Source of the DNA: JAEVLT01 sp044598425 | GTDB lineage: Bacteria; Bacillota; Bacilli; Bacillales; Cytobacillaceae | Length of the DNA: 64,000 bases | Direction of reading: 5' to 3' | NCBI GenBank assembly: GCA_044598425.1 | Contig: CP172536.1 | Location: 1,984,001 to 2,048,000 of the forward strand | Part shown: positions 1 to 8,596 of the stretch, piece after piece | Layout: the number at the start of each line of letters is the position of its first letter | How positions within the stretch are numbered: the stretch's first letter is position 1 | The notes under the pieces: model-generated | The model's input: the letters and a program-made list of their open reading frames with translations, nothing else | What the model was told of the DNA's origin: nothing | The model's database searches: none | Program-made: the position numbers and the translations under genes

Positions 1-462
1 TGTGCGGGAAACGCCGATCAAGACGATATCAGCTCTAAGTAAACCGCGCGGGTCCCGGCCGTCATCATACTTAACAGCAAATTCGATCGCTTCAATCTTG
101 CGAAAATAGTCATCATCCAGCTTTCGCATGAGCCCCGGCTTTTGGTTTGGCTGAAGATTGAATTTTTTGGTAAAAGCATCCATCAAAGGATTCAGTAAAT
201 CGACTGCGATTATGTTTTCCTCTGAGGCACGGAGATCCAAATATACTTTTAGAAACGGGATGACAAGAGTATAAGCTATAATAGATTGATTCTTTTTTGC
301 TAGTAAAATAACATCCTCTATATCTTCGATTTCTTCAACATAGGAATTGCGGCGAATCTCAACATGACCTCCATTAAATTGGGTAGCAACGGCTTTGACA
401 ACAAATTCAGCCGTTTCCCCGACAGAGTCGGAGACAACATATACTACTTCTCTTTGCTTCAA
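1..462 (-). CDS. Pyruvate, phosphate dikinase regulatory protein (partial)
   Basis: This is the N-terminal part (154 codons) of a YqfL/DUF299 protein; the gene runs off the left edge. Family members are bifunctional kinase/pyrophosphorylases that switch PPDK or PEP synthase off and on by phosphorylating an active-site Thr. The start is taken as TTG at 462, preceded by AAGGAAGTG. The N-terminus (KQREVVYVVSDSVGETAE) is typical of the family. The window ends inside the nucleotide-binding loop, at GVSRT. It lies 12 nt downstream of ccpN in the same direction, the arrangement known from Bacillus subtilis, where both act on gluconeogenesis. The catalytic C-terminal half is not visible, so completeness cannot be judged. 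Confidence 0.9.
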   Translation of the reverse strand, partial: MKQREVVYVVSDSVGETAEFVVKAVATQFNGGHVEIRRNSYVEEIEDIEDVILLAKKNQSIIAYTLVIPFLKVYLDLRASEENIIAVDLLNPLMDAFTKKFNLQPNQKPGLMRKLDDDYFRKIEAIEFAVKYDDGRDPRGLLRADIVLIGVSRT

Positions 463-474
463 AATTTCACTTCC

Positions 475-1116
475 TTAAGATTCTTCGTTTATTTCCAGGT
501 ATGCCCGTGTAATCGTTGTTTTTGTAATCCGGCCGATCACAAGATATGTATGGCTTTTTGCATCGACTTCCTTTACAACAGGCAGCGAATCAATATGATT
601 TTCAATCATTTTTTTTGCGGCTTCCAATAAGGTGTTATTCGGTTCAACCATAATGATATTTGGCATTCTCGTCATAATCACGCTTATAGGTAAATCAGTG
701 AGGCTACGATTACCGATCGCTGTTCGCAGCAAGTCCTTGCGCGAAACGACTCCGGCTAAATATCCATTCTCATCGACGGTATACAATGTCCCGACATCCT
801 CTAAAAAAAGCTGGACAATCCCATCATAGACGGATGCCGATTTTTGAATAACAATTGGGTGGGCTTTATAATGGGATACTTGCTGCTGAACAAATCTCTT
901 GGCATGTTCCTTTTGCTCCTGCTCATCATTAAAAAAATATCCAACGCGCGGCCTGGCGTCTAAATTTCCCGCCATCGTTAGAATGGCTAAATCCGGCCGC
1001 AAAGCAGCTCTTGTCAGCGAGAGTTTTTCAGCAATCTTTTTCCCCGTAATCGGTCCGTTTGTTTTAACAATGTCCAAAATTTCCTCCTGCCGCTTTGTTA
1101 GTTTGATAATTTTCAC
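475..1116 (-). CDS. ccpN: CcpN, gluconeogenesis repressor (HTH + CBS domains)
   Basis: CcpN is a transcriptional repressor that shuts off gapB and pckA during growth on glucose. Residues about 1-60 form an HTH (LTKRQEEILDIVKTNGPITG, then LTRAALRPDLAIL). Residues about 75-210 hold two CBS domains (SVYDGIVQLFLEDVGTLYTV; VEPNNTLLEAAKKMIENH). The 213-aa length fits the family. The start is uncertain: GTG at 1116 aligns with the usual N-terminus but overlaps the AGAGGAG ribosome site. ATT at 1110 or ATC at 1107 are 5 and 8 nt after that site and would be better spaced. The frame stays open to 1290, but that extension does not resemble CcpN. It is probably co-transcribed with the PPDK regulator. 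Confidence 0.92.
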   Translation of the reverse strand: MKIIKLTKRQEEILDIVKTNGPITGKKIAEKLSLTRAALRPDLAILTMAGNLDARPRVGYFFNDEQEQKEHAKRFVQQQVSHYKAHPIVIQKSASVYDGIVQLFLEDVGTLYTVDENGYLAGVVSRKDLLRTAIGNRSLTDLPISVIMTRMPNIIMVEPNNTLLEAAKKMIENHIDSLPVVKEVDAKSHTYLVIGRITKTTITRAYLEINEES

Positions 1117-1278
1117 TCCTCTCAAGGAAACGATTGTAAAATTCAAATGTGCTATACTTATTTTTATATAGTATACTACATTTATAGAAAAATGAAACAT
1201 TTGTTGTGAAATTTTTATGATAACATCGAAAAAAGTATAAAATATTAAACAACAGATATGTGTATATAAATTTCCATC

Positions 1279-1590
1279 TTGATCAATCACTTTATACCGA
1301 TCAACACTGGCTTGATTATCTTAATGATTAATATTCCGTTATTTATACTAGGCTACTTTCATTTAGGAAAAAAATTTATGTTTTTAACCATTTATTCCAT
1401 CGTATTGCTTTCGGTCGCTATGAAGCTGATTCCTGTTCCTGCACTCAGCCAAGATACTTTAGTATCCTGTCTTTTTTTTGGAGGCGGATTATTATCGGAA
1501 ACAAAAGAAACCATACGCCATCAAGATCCTACAGCATTCGTCCATATCACAAAAGCAATAGAAGTGATGGGGAGGTTTCGGAAAGAATGA
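1279..1590 (+). pseudogene. Collapsed YitT/DUF161 family membrane protein
   Basis: The 103-residue frame joins two pieces of a YitT-type membrane protein, a family usually near 280 aa. Residues about 15-70 (LMINIPLFILGYFHLGKKFM, then the TLVSCLFFGG segment) match the second and third membrane segments. Residues about 75-103 (DPTAFVHITKAIEVMGR) match the end of the C-terminal DUF2179 domain. The first membrane segment and most of the middle (about 150 residues) are missing, with the frame preserved across the join. No good ribosome site precedes the first ATG, and the segment overlaps the ccpN upstream region. I read it as a deletion relic. A short functional protein is less likely. Confidence 0.7.
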
Positions 1591-1601
1591 AGCAATTCTA
1601 A

Positions 1602-1834
1602 AAGAGGCTGACCGGCACGCCCGCGGAAAGCGAAGCGCCTGGAACGGAAATCAACAGACGAGGTTCAGAGGAATAAATAAGAAAAGCGCAAGCGCCCTTG
1701 GTCATCGACGTAGTCGATAGGGCGCTCCTCGAAAAAGCTATCGCTTTTCCTTCGTGCGAGGCTATGCTTCCGAAGCTTATTCTTGTGGAGCTAGACAGTT
1801 ATCGAAGTTAAGATATAAATTCTGATAATTTAAG
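1602..1834. repeat. Interspersed palindromic Bacillus-type repeat
   Basis: This gene-free stretch contains a GC-richer mosaic. A first block (about 1617-1660) carries the CGCGGAAAGCGAAGCGCC motif. A palindrome follows at 1689-1726 (AGCGCCCT, inner ATCGAC/GTCGAT, AGGGCGCT). The last block, 1787-1834, begins GGAGCTAGACAGTTATC. That block recurs downstream of ctaA at 20851. Such modules are scattered between genes in many Bacillaceae genomes. No coding frame is evident. Both copies sit directly before a terminator hairpin. Confidence 0.65.
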
Positions 1835-1876
1835 AAAAACTCTTTGCTCTACAATGTTGAGCAAAGAGTTTTTTTC
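1835..1876. terminator. Terminator downstream of exoA
   Basis: A 15-bp stem (AAAAACTCTTTGCTC paired with GAGCAAAGAGTTTTT) closes a 9-nt loop. It has A/T tracts on both sides, so it can stop transcription from either direction. It lies just past the exoA stop codon. Confidence 0.85.
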
Positions 1877-1883
1877 TCTAAAT

Positions 1884-2639
1884 TTATAAAGCTAGTTCCA
1901 AATATACTGGACAATGGTCACTGCCCATGATCTCAGCATGAATTTGGGCATCAAGCAGCTGTTCTTTCAGTTTTTCTGAGGTGATAAAATAATCAATCCG
2001 CCAGCCAATGTTTCGCTCGCGAACCTTGTTCATATAAGACCACCAACTGTAAGCTCCCTCTTTTTCTGGATAAAAATAACGAAAACTATCAATAAATCCG
2101 GATTCCAGCAGCTTTGTCATTTTTCCGCGTTCTTCCCGAGTAAAACCCGAATTTCCATGATTCGTTTTCGGATTTTTTAAGTCGATTTCTTGATGGGCAA
2201 CGTTGAGATCACCGCATAGCACAATAGGCTTTTTTTGATCAAGTTCCGTTAAAAAAGTTCTTATTTGTTCTTCCCATCGAAGACGGTAAGATAATCGAGC
2301 TAAATCGCGCTGGGAATTCGGTGTATACACATTGACTAAATAAAAATTCTCAAACTCTAAGGTTAGGATTCTTCCTTCAGGTTCTGAATCCTCTGCTTCA
2401 AACCCGTATCTTACTGATATTGGCTCTACTTTAGTAAAGACAGCAGTACCCGAATACCCTTTCTTTTCGGCATAATTCCAATATTGATGATAGCCTTCCA
2501 TTTTAAGATCGATTTGTCCTTCTTGCAGCTTTGTCTCTTGAATACAAAAAATATCTGCATTCACATTCTGAAAATATTCTAAAAAACCTTTTTTCACACA
2601 TGCTCGTAAACCATTTACATTCCAAGATACTAGTTTCAT
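1884..2639 (-). CDS. exoA: Exodeoxyribonuclease III / AP endonuclease
   Basis: This DNA repair enzyme of the Xth/ExoIII family cleaves abasic sites and removes 3' blocking groups. The protein is 251 aa, normal for the family. Visible active-site motifs in order are SWNVNGLRA (residues 5-13), the metal ligand in QETKLQ (about 35-40), NVYTPNSQ (about 107), CGDLNVAH (about 142), the region around NIGWRIDYF (about 212) and GSDHCPVYL (about 240), which holds the catalytic Asp-His pair. It is intact, starts at ATG and is followed by a strong terminator. Confidence 0.97.
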   Translation of the reverse strand: MKLVSWNVNGLRACVKKGFLEYFQNVNADIFCIQETKLQEGQIDLKMEGYHQYWNYAEKKGYSGTAVFTKVEPISVRYGFEAEDSEPEGRILTLEFENFYLVNVYTPNSQRDLARLSYRLRWEEQIRTFLTELDQKKPIVLCGDLNVAHQEIDLKNPKTNHGNSGFTREERGKMTKLLESGFIDSFRYFYPEKEGAYSWWSYMNKVRERNIGWRIDYFITSEKLKEQLLDAQIHAEIMGSDHCPVYLELAL

Positions 2640-2661
2640 TATTGCTTATTCCCCTCAATTG

Positions 2662-2694
2662 TGCCTGGCATATTTAAAATTCAGGTGCCAGGCA
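2662..2694. repeat. Inverted repeat upstream of exoA
   Basis: A perfect 9-bp inverted repeat (TGCCTGGCA and TGCCAGGCA) surrounds 15 nt between exoA and the deacetylase gene. The TGCC(T/A)GGCA palindrome is a common interspersed element in Bacillaceae intergenic DNA. Its function is not evident here. Confidence 0.5.
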
Positions 2695-2730
2695 TGATCA
2701 ACCTTATTTATTTTTTTCATTAAGCAGTCC

Positions 2731-3516
2731 TTAAGGGATGAAATTTTTTTCAGTTAACTCCCGTTCTAACAGTTCTGAAACAGGTACGATGGCAATATGA
2801 CGTTTTTTAAATTCTTCGAGAGATTGCAGGACACCTGCTGCACATACTTCTCCCTTTACTCCCACATGGCCAATTGCCACTCCTTGTCCGTTTCTCTCTG
2901 TTACTTTAGCGAGTTTTTCCATCTGTTCCCTAACATGGGGAACAGATGAGATATCATCAAGAAATACATCTCGCTTTAAAAGCAGAACGCCAAGTTCCTT
3001 TGTTACTTGTGGGAATTTTGAGTTCGGACTTGTGCCGCTATCCACAATATATAAATTTTTTTCTTTTGCCACCTCAACAATTGCTCGAACAATTTCCTCT
3101 TTTTCTACAGCAAGAGAACCCATATGATTGTTCAATCCTTTAGCAAATGGAACCGTTTTAATCGCCTCATACACTCTCGCCTTCACTTCACCGGGCGAAA
3201 GGTCAACTGTAATTGGCTTAGGCCCCAGCCAGGATCGCTTCCCTTTCTTTGGCTGCATCGGTAAATGAACCATAACTTCCAATCCACTTTCATGTGCCCA
3301 TTCTGCATGCTGTTTGGAAACTTCCGTAAACGGCATCACAGCAGCGGTGATTTGAACATTCCCTTCTAAAAACTCCTTAACTCCCCCAGTTCCGCCGCCA
3401 AAGTCATCGATAATGATAGCTGCTTTTAATGGCTTGGTTTCTCCATGAGCAAAGGAAACCGGAACAATACTGAACAACAATAGCATCGGTACGAGTGTAT
3501 AAATCAATTTCTTCAT
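2731..3516 (-). CDS. Secreted divergent polysaccharide deacetylase (YibQ/DUF610 family)
   Basis: This is a 261-aa exported protein. A signal peptide (KKLIYTLVPMLLLFSIVPV, cleavage near SFA-HG) precedes a divergent NodB-fold domain. The domain begins KAAIIIDDFGG, continues MVHLPMQP and NNHMGSLAV, and ends AIGHVG and PVSELL. The active-site-like Asp-Asp near the start and the His of NNHMGS are kept. Family members are predicted carbohydrate esterases of unproven substrate. The ATG at 3516 is preferred because GGGGG lies 5 nt upstream; a TTG four codons earlier overlaps that site. Confidence 0.85.
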   Translation of the reverse strand: MKKLIYTLVPMLLLFSIVPVSFAHGETKPLKAAIIIDDFGGGTGGVKEFLEGNVQITAAVMPFTEVSKQHAEWAHESGLEVMVHLPMQPKKGKRSWLGPKPITVDLSPGEVKARVYEAIKTVPFAKGLNNHMGSLAVEKEEIVRAIVEVAKEKNLYIVDSGTSPNSKFPQVTKELGVLLLKRDVFLDDISSVPHVREQMEKLAKVTERNGQGVAIGHVGVKGEVCAAGVLQSLEEFKKRHIAIVPVSELLERELTEKNFIP

Positions 3517-3605
3517 GTTTACCCCCAAATACTTTTGCTGTTAATTTGTCCGATTTGAGCCAACCGCATACAGCCAAGCAACAACCAAACCTTGTCGAAT
3601 TTCAA

Positions 3606-3633
3606 TTAAAAAGAGAGCCCCTCGCGGCCCTCA
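3606..3633 (-). terminator. Terminator of ppiB
   Basis: Read on the minus strand, a GC-rich stem (GAGGGCC paired with GGCTCTC, one G-U pair) with a short loop is followed by TTTTT. It starts about 10 nt after the ppiB stop codon. Confidence 0.7.
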
Positions 3634-3643
3634 AAATTCACCA

Positions 3644-4084
3644 TTATTCAGCGTCAAATACTTTTACTTCTTTCATCGTGTCACCGTTTTTCATTGCTTT
3701 CACCGCTTCAAGCCCGGAAGTTACCTGACCAAAAACGGTATGAACGCCATCCAAATGCGGCTGGGATTCATGTACAATAAAGAACTGGCTGCCGCCTGTA
3801 TCTTTTCCAGCATGTGCCATTGACAGGGCTCCTGGCTGATGTCTATGCGGATTTCCTTCAGTTTCGCACTTAATGGTATATCCTGGCCCGCCCATTCCAG
3901 TTCCAGTTGGATCTCCCCCCTGGCTTACAAATCCAGGAATGACACGGTGGAAAATAACCCCATTATAAAAACCTTCATTTGCCAATTTTTCAAAATTTGC
4001 TACAGTTCCCGGTGCTTCGTTTGGAAACAAATCAAACTCAATCTTGTCTCCACTTTCCATTACTATGTATCCTTTTTTAGCCAT
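3644..4084 (-). CDS. ppiB: Cyclophilin-type peptidyl-prolyl isomerase
   Basis: This cytosolic cyclophilin of 146 aa interconverts cis and trans prolyl bonds during folding. The catalytic core is intact: FHRVIPGF (residues about 45-52, with the active Arg), the GTGMGGPGY loop, SMAHAG, SQFFIV (about 98-103) and HTVFGQV (about 114-120). There is no signal peptide. It starts at ATG with AAAGGAG upstream and ends in its own terminator, so it is probably a single-gene unit. Confidence 0.96.
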   Translation of the reverse strand: MAKKGYIVMESGDKIEFDLFPNEAPGTVANFEKLANEGFYNGVIFHRVIPGFVSQGGDPTGTGMGGPGYTIKCETEGNPHRHQPGALSMAHAGKDTGGSQFFIVHESQPHLDGVHTVFGQVTSGLEAVKAMKNGDTMKEVKVFDAE

Positions 4085-4169
4085 TTAGCAACAACTCCTT
4101 TTATGTCGAATCAACCAGTCTTTATCATATCATTTTTCGTAACAATATGAAAAGCAGAGAGCTTGAAAA

Positions 4170-4538
4170 TCACTCGGTGATCCACCTGTGAAAAGCGTAA
4201 ACTGCTCCGAGAAAAAGCACTGCACCAAAAAAAGTATTTGTATGGCTCCAAGCACTTGAATGCTGAAAGACACCGAAAAATTCCGCGATCTGTTCCATCA
4301 GCTGCATGATCAGACTGCAGATCAACAAAACCGTGATTCGATTCCATTTTTCCATAAACAATAGAAAAATTGCCGTTAAAATCGGGAGACCCCCCAACAA
4401 ATAAAGTATATGAATGGAAAATATATCTGAAAAAGGACGATTGGGGAAGGCGTACATTTGCTTGCCAACCAAAAGAAGATCAAGGTACGTCCCAAGCAAT
4501 ATAGAAAATAATAATGCCGGCAGCTTTCGTTTAATCAA
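4170..4538 (-). CDS. Small integral membrane protein, CBO0543-like
   Basis: This hydrophobic protein of about 122 aa has roughly four membrane segments (LPALLFSILLGTYLDLLLV; IFSIHILYLLGGLPILTAIF; ITVLLICSLIMQLMEQI; FFGAVLFLGAVYAFH). The pattern of an LGTYLDLLLV segment followed by YAFPNRPFSDIFSIH resembles CBO0543-type membrane proteins of unknown function, a match made from memory. The start is not certain. TTG at 4538 overlaps the stop of the upstream yppC gene, which suggests translational coupling. The frame is open further back to 4610, but that would bury the start in yppC coding sequence. Confidence 0.65.
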   Translation of the reverse strand: MIKRKLPALLFSILLGTYLDLLLVGKQMYAFPNRPFSDIFSIHILYLLGGLPILTAIFLLFMEKWNRITVLLICSLIMQLMEQIAEFFGVFQHSSAWSHTNTFFGAVLFLGAVYAFHRWITE

Positions 4539-5685
4539 TAAATGAAATTGCCTTTTTGGCAAACGCCGCAAGTTCAAGCCTTTCAAGTGTTTTACAGTAT
4601 TCACTTTCAATCTCTCCGTTTAATTGTTGATGATACGCATCAAGTTTATCGGCAATCTGCCACGTTTCATACCAATCTCCTTTTTCCGACTCGCGCTGTT
4701 CAACATTTTTCCAAGCATTTTCAAGATAGGGACTGTAAATCCGGCTTGCTCCCGGCCGAAGTTTGCAGCTTTTTAAATGAAGCTGATAGATACCGGGCAA
4801 ACTTTCCCGAATTGGATGAAAAATTTCCGGCCAGTAATCTTTTCTTGAACCAGTGTGCGGATGCTCCGCCGCCCAGCTTTCCACCATCTTTAAAGTATGC
4901 TGATCTTCAAAAAGCAAGGCATACAGCCGTTTCCCTAATTGGATCCGTTCTGTTAAAGATGCAAATTGACGCAACGTCTGCCCAATTAATTTCACATCGC
5001 CCCTCTTGCAATAGGGAAAAAGGATTTGATTAAACGAAAACAATTCCTGAAGCTTAAACTCTGGCGTATTCAATACATCTTTTTGATAAACCGCATTTTG
5101 CACCACCCGTTTTTCTAAATAATTTTGTTCATTTATGATTAAAGCAATTGTCAAAATGGATGAATCGCGTGTTTTCCAAAAATAATTCCATACAACTTCT
5201 ACAAAAACAGAGATATTTAAAAACGGAAACAGATAAAATAAAGGCTGATTTCTTTTCCTGCTCTCTTCATAAAGTAAAAATTGAGGATAAGCATCTTGAA
5301 AAATTAGCCAATTCCCCCTCTCTAAAAACAAAAAAAAGGATTCTTTTTCTTGTTTTGTCAACAAACGCATTAGCAGTTCGCCTTTTAAATCGGTCATATT
5401 CCATCCGCCATTGCGAGATACCATATGTCCTAAAAATGCCCAGTGAATCTCTGGATAACGTTGATAAAAATCGAGATAGGCTTTCGTTCTCGTTATATTA
5501 TTACGGTTTAATTCCTCCGTTTTTTTGCGAATGTCTTTTAGCATCTCCTTATCGATTTTTGACATTTTAACTTCATCCGCAGTTTTTTCTCTCTTTTTCA
5601 ACTCATTTTTAATCCTATCAATTGGTGATCTTATTCGATTTCTGAAAAAAATATGGCTTCCCCCCTTCCCAGGTGAATTCGCCAA
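4531..5685 (-). CDS. yppC: DUF2515 family protein YppC
   Basis: This 384-aa cytoplasmic protein belongs to a Bacillus family without an assigned function. The signature block is near residues 75-110 (RTKAYLDFYQRYPEIHWAFL, then GHMVSRNGGWNMTDLKGELL), followed by FLERGNWLIFQDAYPQFLLY. The whole protein is rich in aromatic and charged residues and has no signal peptide. The TTG at 5685 is the most upstream start in frame but lacks a convincing ribosome site. The methionine of VKMSKIDKEML is an alternative about 40 codons in. It is divergent from sqhC and overlaps the start of the small membrane protein downstream. Confidence 0.8.
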   Translation of the reverse strand: MANSPGKGGSHIFFRNRIRSPIDRIKNELKKREKTADEVKMSKIDKEMLKDIRKKTEELNRNNITRTKAYLDFYQRYPEIHWAFLGHMVSRNGGWNMTDLKGELLMRLLTKQEKESFFLFLERGNWLIFQDAYPQFLLYEESRKRNQPLFYLFPFLNISVFVEVVWNYFWKTRDSSILTIALIINEQNYLEKRVVQNAVYQKDVLNTPEFKLQELFSFNQILFPYCKRGDVKLIGQTLRQFASLTERIQLGKRLYALLFEDQHTLKMVESWAAEHPHTGSRKDYWPEIFHPIRESLPGIYQLHLKSCKLRPGASRIYSPYLENAWKNVEQRESEKGDWYETWQIADKLDAYHQQLNGEIESEYCKTLERLELAAFAKKAISFID

Positions 5686-5740
5686 GCCTGTTGAGAATAT
5701 GAATGAGGGAAAGGACCATTATTGGAGAGGATGAGAAGTA

Positions 5741-7621
5741 TTGATGAAAAACCCCGAAGACGGAATCAATTGGATCATTGAAGTGCTTCGAAAAGACCAA
5801 TCCCCTGGCGGTTCGTGGAATTACCCTTTTGAAACAGGGCTTGCAACGGATGCCTATATGATCATTTTATTACGAACATTGCAGATACATGATGAACAAT
5901 TAATCAAAGGGCTTGCCGGGAGGATCATGAGCAAGCAAGAGAAAAATGGTTCATGGAAATTATTTCATGATGAAGAACAGGGGAATTTGACCGCTACTGT
6001 AGAGGCATATTATGGTTTGCTTTTTTCCGGCTATTATCAAAAAGAAGACAAACGTTTGCAGCACGCAAAAAAATTTATTTTAAAAAATGGCGGTCTTGAA
6101 AAAACAAGCATGTTTACCAAAATCCTGCTTGCACTCACTGGCCAATACCATTGGCCGGGGTTTTCCCCAATTCCCATTGAAATCATCCTTCTACCTCTTT
6201 CCTTCCCGGTAAATTTCTATGAATTTTCAGTGTTTGGCAGAGCAAACCTTGCGCCCATGCTAATTGTTGCCGATCGAAAATTTACGTTAACTCATCAAAA
6301 CAGCCCCGATCTATCCGGTTTGTTTTTACATCGAAACATGGATGAGAACTGGGTAAGAATGCCGGAGTGGGATAAACTGTTTTCTTCGATTGAGGACGGG
6401 ATTAAGCAATTGGCTGGTCTTCCAAAGCAGCTTCACTCGCTTGCCACTGAGCGGACAAAACAATATATACTGGATCATATTGAGACGGACGGAACGCTCT
6501 ATAACTATTTCAGTTCAACCTTTTTGATGATCTTCGCTTTATTAGCATTAGGCTATAAAAAAGAAGATCAGATTATTAAAAAGGCAGTAGAAGGGCTTAA
6601 AGCAATGAAGGCAGAAATAAATGGTTTTCCCCACATGCAGTACACAACCGCTGGGGTTTGGAATACGTCTTTAATTAGTTTTTCACTACAAAAAGCGGGA
6701 ATCGTTGCAGATGACCGAATGATTCAAAAGGCAAATCAATATTTATTGGATCATCAGCATATAAAATTTGGCGACTGGGTCATTCATAATCCTGCCGGTT
6801 TGCCAGGCGGCTGGGGATTTTCCAATGTGAATACAATCAATCCCGATATTGATGATACAACGGCTTCGTTGCGGTCTCTTTCACGGGGCGCTCAGCAGCG
6901 CAATACCTATCATGAGGCCTGGAACCGCGGGCTGAATTGGCTTGTAACGATGCAGAATAACGATGGCGGCTGGCCTAGTTTTGAAAAAAACACAAATCAT
7001 AAATGGTTGTCACTGCTGCCAATTGAAAAAGGAGAATTTTTGCTTAACGATCCTTCAAGTGCAGATTTAACTGGGCGAACACTCGAATTTTTCGGACTTT
7101 ATACGAACATCCCTCGGACACATCAGCTGATCAAAAAGAGTATTCATTGGCTAATCAACCATCAAGAAGCAGATGGGTCTTGGTACGGAAGATGGGGGAT
7201 TTGCTATCTTTACGGCACATGGGCAGCAATAACCGGGCTAAGGGGAGTTGGAATTCCTTCAAATCAGCCTCCAATTCAGAAGGCAATTGATTGGTTGCGA
7301 ACGATTCAAAATCCTGATGGCGGCTGGGGCGAATCCTGCCTTAGCGATCAGCGAAAAAGATACGTACCGCTTCGTGCAAGCACGCTGACCCATACAGCTT
7401 GGGCACTAGATGCTCTTATCGCTGCAGCCGATTCCCCAACGCCTGAAATCCAACAAGGTGTTGCTTATTTATTAGAAAATATAGAAAAGAACGAATGGAC
7501 TGAAGAATATCCTAAAGGGCAAGGAATGGCGGGCGGCTTTTATATCCACTACCACAGCTACCGCTACATTTTCCCACTGCTCGCCCTGACGCAATATCAG
7601 CGGAAATTTAAAAAGCAGTGA
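5741..7621 (+). CDS. sqhC: Sporulenol synthase / squalene-hopene cyclase family
   Basis: This terpene cyclase of 626 aa builds polycyclic C35 or C30 terpenoids from linear precursors. Protonation is done by the DxDD-type motif DIDDTTASL (near residue 369). Several QW repeats are visible (QEKNGSWKL, QNNDGGWPSF, QEADGSWYGRWG, QNPDGGWGES). The length and the DIDDT form fit the Bacillus SqhC group, which makes sporulenol in spores, better than the classical hopene cyclases. That assignment is inference. TTG at 5741 is 10 nt after GGAGAGG; ATG at 5744 is the alternative. The tetraprenyl-beta-curcumene synthase partner is not in the window. Confidence 0.88.
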   Translation: MMKNPEDGINWIIEVLRKDQSPGGSWNYPFETGLATDAYMIILLRTLQIHDEQLIKGLAGRIMSKQEKNGSWKLFHDEEQGNLTATVEAYYGLLFSGYYQKEDKRLQHAKKFILKNGGLEKTSMFTKILLALTGQYHWPGFSPIPIEIILLPLSFPVNFYEFSVFGRANLAPMLIVADRKFTLTHQNSPDLSGLFLHRNMDENWVRMPEWDKLFSSIEDGIKQLAGLPKQLHSLATERTKQYILDHIETDGTLYNYFSSTFLMIFALLALGYKKEDQIIKKAVEGLKAMKAEINGFPHMQYTTAGVWNTSLISFSLQKAGIVADDRMIQKANQYLLDHQHIKFGDWVIHNPAGLPGGWGFSNVNTINPDIDDTTASLRSLSRGAQQRNTYHEAWNRGLNWLVTMQNNDGGWPSFEKNTNHKWLSLLPIEKGEFLLNDPSSADLTGRTLEFFGLYTNIPRTHQLIKKSIHWLINHQEADGSWYGRWGICYLYGTWAAITGLRGVGIPSNQPPIQKAIDWLRTIQNPDGGWGESCLSDQRKRYVPLRASTLTHTAWALDALIAAADSPTPEIQQGVAYLLENIEKNEWTEEYPKGQGMAGGFYIHYHSYRYIFPLLALTQYQRKFKKQ

Positions 7622-7653
7622 TGGAGTGTTCTTACAATCACTGCTTTCCACAT
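7611..7653 (+). terminator. Hairpin at the sqhC 3' end
   Basis: The end of the coding sequence folds with the sequence just after it (AAAGCAGTGA paired with TCACTGCTTT). The U tract is short, so termination may be leaky. Confidence 0.6.
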
Positions 7654-7693
7654 TGCTAGTCTGAGCAACACAAAAAAGCCTCTAGAAAAAATG

Positions 7694-8122
7694 TTAAAAA
7701 GTATTATAAACATTTTGACACGTCTCTGCGGTTGGTTCATAAAAACAATGCAACTTATAACGTGAGACCAGTGGCTGATTATACCACGTAGATGGACAAT
7801 CACCCGGCGGCCTAAAATACCAAAGACTGTATTTGGCGGGCCAGTACCTTTCCCCATTTATTGACTTTCGTGCTAATCGTTTTTCCTTTTCCCTTGGACG
7901 CTGATAAAAATAGCTTTTTGTAACCGCTTCAAATGCATGCGGCTGATAAATCATTTGCGGAATGGTACGCAGCCCTTTAAAATCGGAACAGTTTGCCCGT
8001 ATCCGATTAATGCCCACATTTCCAACCAGCAGCATCCCGAATGTACCTTCCCCTTCCGCTTCCGCCCGCAGTAATCTTGCTAACAGATTCACATCCGATT
8101 CTCTTGCTTTTACGACCGCCAT
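7694..8122 (-). CDS. cwlJ: Spore cortex-lytic hydrolase CwlJ
   Basis: CwlJ breaks down spore cortex peptidoglycan during germination and responds to Ca-dipicolinate. At 142 aa it has the usual length. It shows the SleB/CwlJ hydrolase fold without a signal peptide or binding domain: LLARLLRAEAEGEG with the catalytic Glu, LVGNVGINR, TIPQMIYQPHAFEAV, and a C-terminus of PTAETCQNVYNTF. ATG at 8122 follows GGAGGTGACTTG; an ATG 11 codons upstream is less likely. The gerQ gene that often follows cwlJ is absent here, so the GerQ needed to anchor CwlJ in the coat must be encoded elsewhere. Confidence 0.95.
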   Translation of the reverse strand: MAVVKARESDVNLLARLLRAEAEGEGTFGMLLVGNVGINRIRANCSDFKGLRTIPQMIYQPHAFEAVTKSYFYQRPREKEKRLARKSINGERYWPAKYSLWYFRPPGDCPSTWYNQPLVSRYKLHCFYEPTAETCQNVYNTF

Positions 8123-8284
8123 CAAGTCACCTCCATTGTTGTTCACCTTTATCATATTCTCGGGTCTGCCGACTGTTGACCATGAATTTTATAGTGTTCC
8201 TTATAATCCAGTACTTTTTTAAAAGAAGAAAAAAGGTATAATAGAGATATTCTTTGAAATCGTTTTGCAGAAAGGATGTCACCT

Positions 8285-8593
8285 GTGTCAATCTTGTATT
8301 CTCTTTTGTATACCGTTATCATCGGCGGAATCTTTATTTATCTGTTTAAGTTTGTTTACGATTTTTTCTATGGAGAAAAACACGAAAAGCAACTTCGAAA
8401 AATAAACAAGTATTTTCGCAATGAAACAATAAAAAAAATAAACTGTTTGGAGCATGAGCCAAAAAAATTCACCAGATATGACGTCGTTACATCTACCGGA
8501 ACCATAAAAATCAAAGTAAAACCCGGCTACAAAATCGTCAAAATTGTACCGAAAAAAAAGAAAGAAAAGGGCAAATTTTTCAGCAAAAAATAG
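8285..8593 (+). CDS. Hypothetical single-pass membrane protein, basic tail
   Basis: I do not recognise this 102-aa protein. One N-terminal membrane helix (LYTVIIGGIFIYLFKFVYDF) is followed by a very basic soluble region ending in a Lys-rich stretch (VPKKKKEKGKFFSKK). GTG at 8285 is preferred, since AAAGGA ends 8 nt upstream; the ATG at 8276 overlaps that site. It is divergent from cwlJ and is followed by a strong terminator, so it is probably a monocistronic gene. The basic tail could contact nucleic acid or acidic polymers, but this is speculation. Confidence 0.65.
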   Translation: MSILYSLLYTVIIGGIFIYLFKFVYDFFYGEKHEKQLRKINKYFRNETIKKINCLEHEPKKFTRYDVVTSTGTIKIKVKPGYKIVKIVPKKKKEKGKFFSKK

Positions 8594-8596
8594 CTA

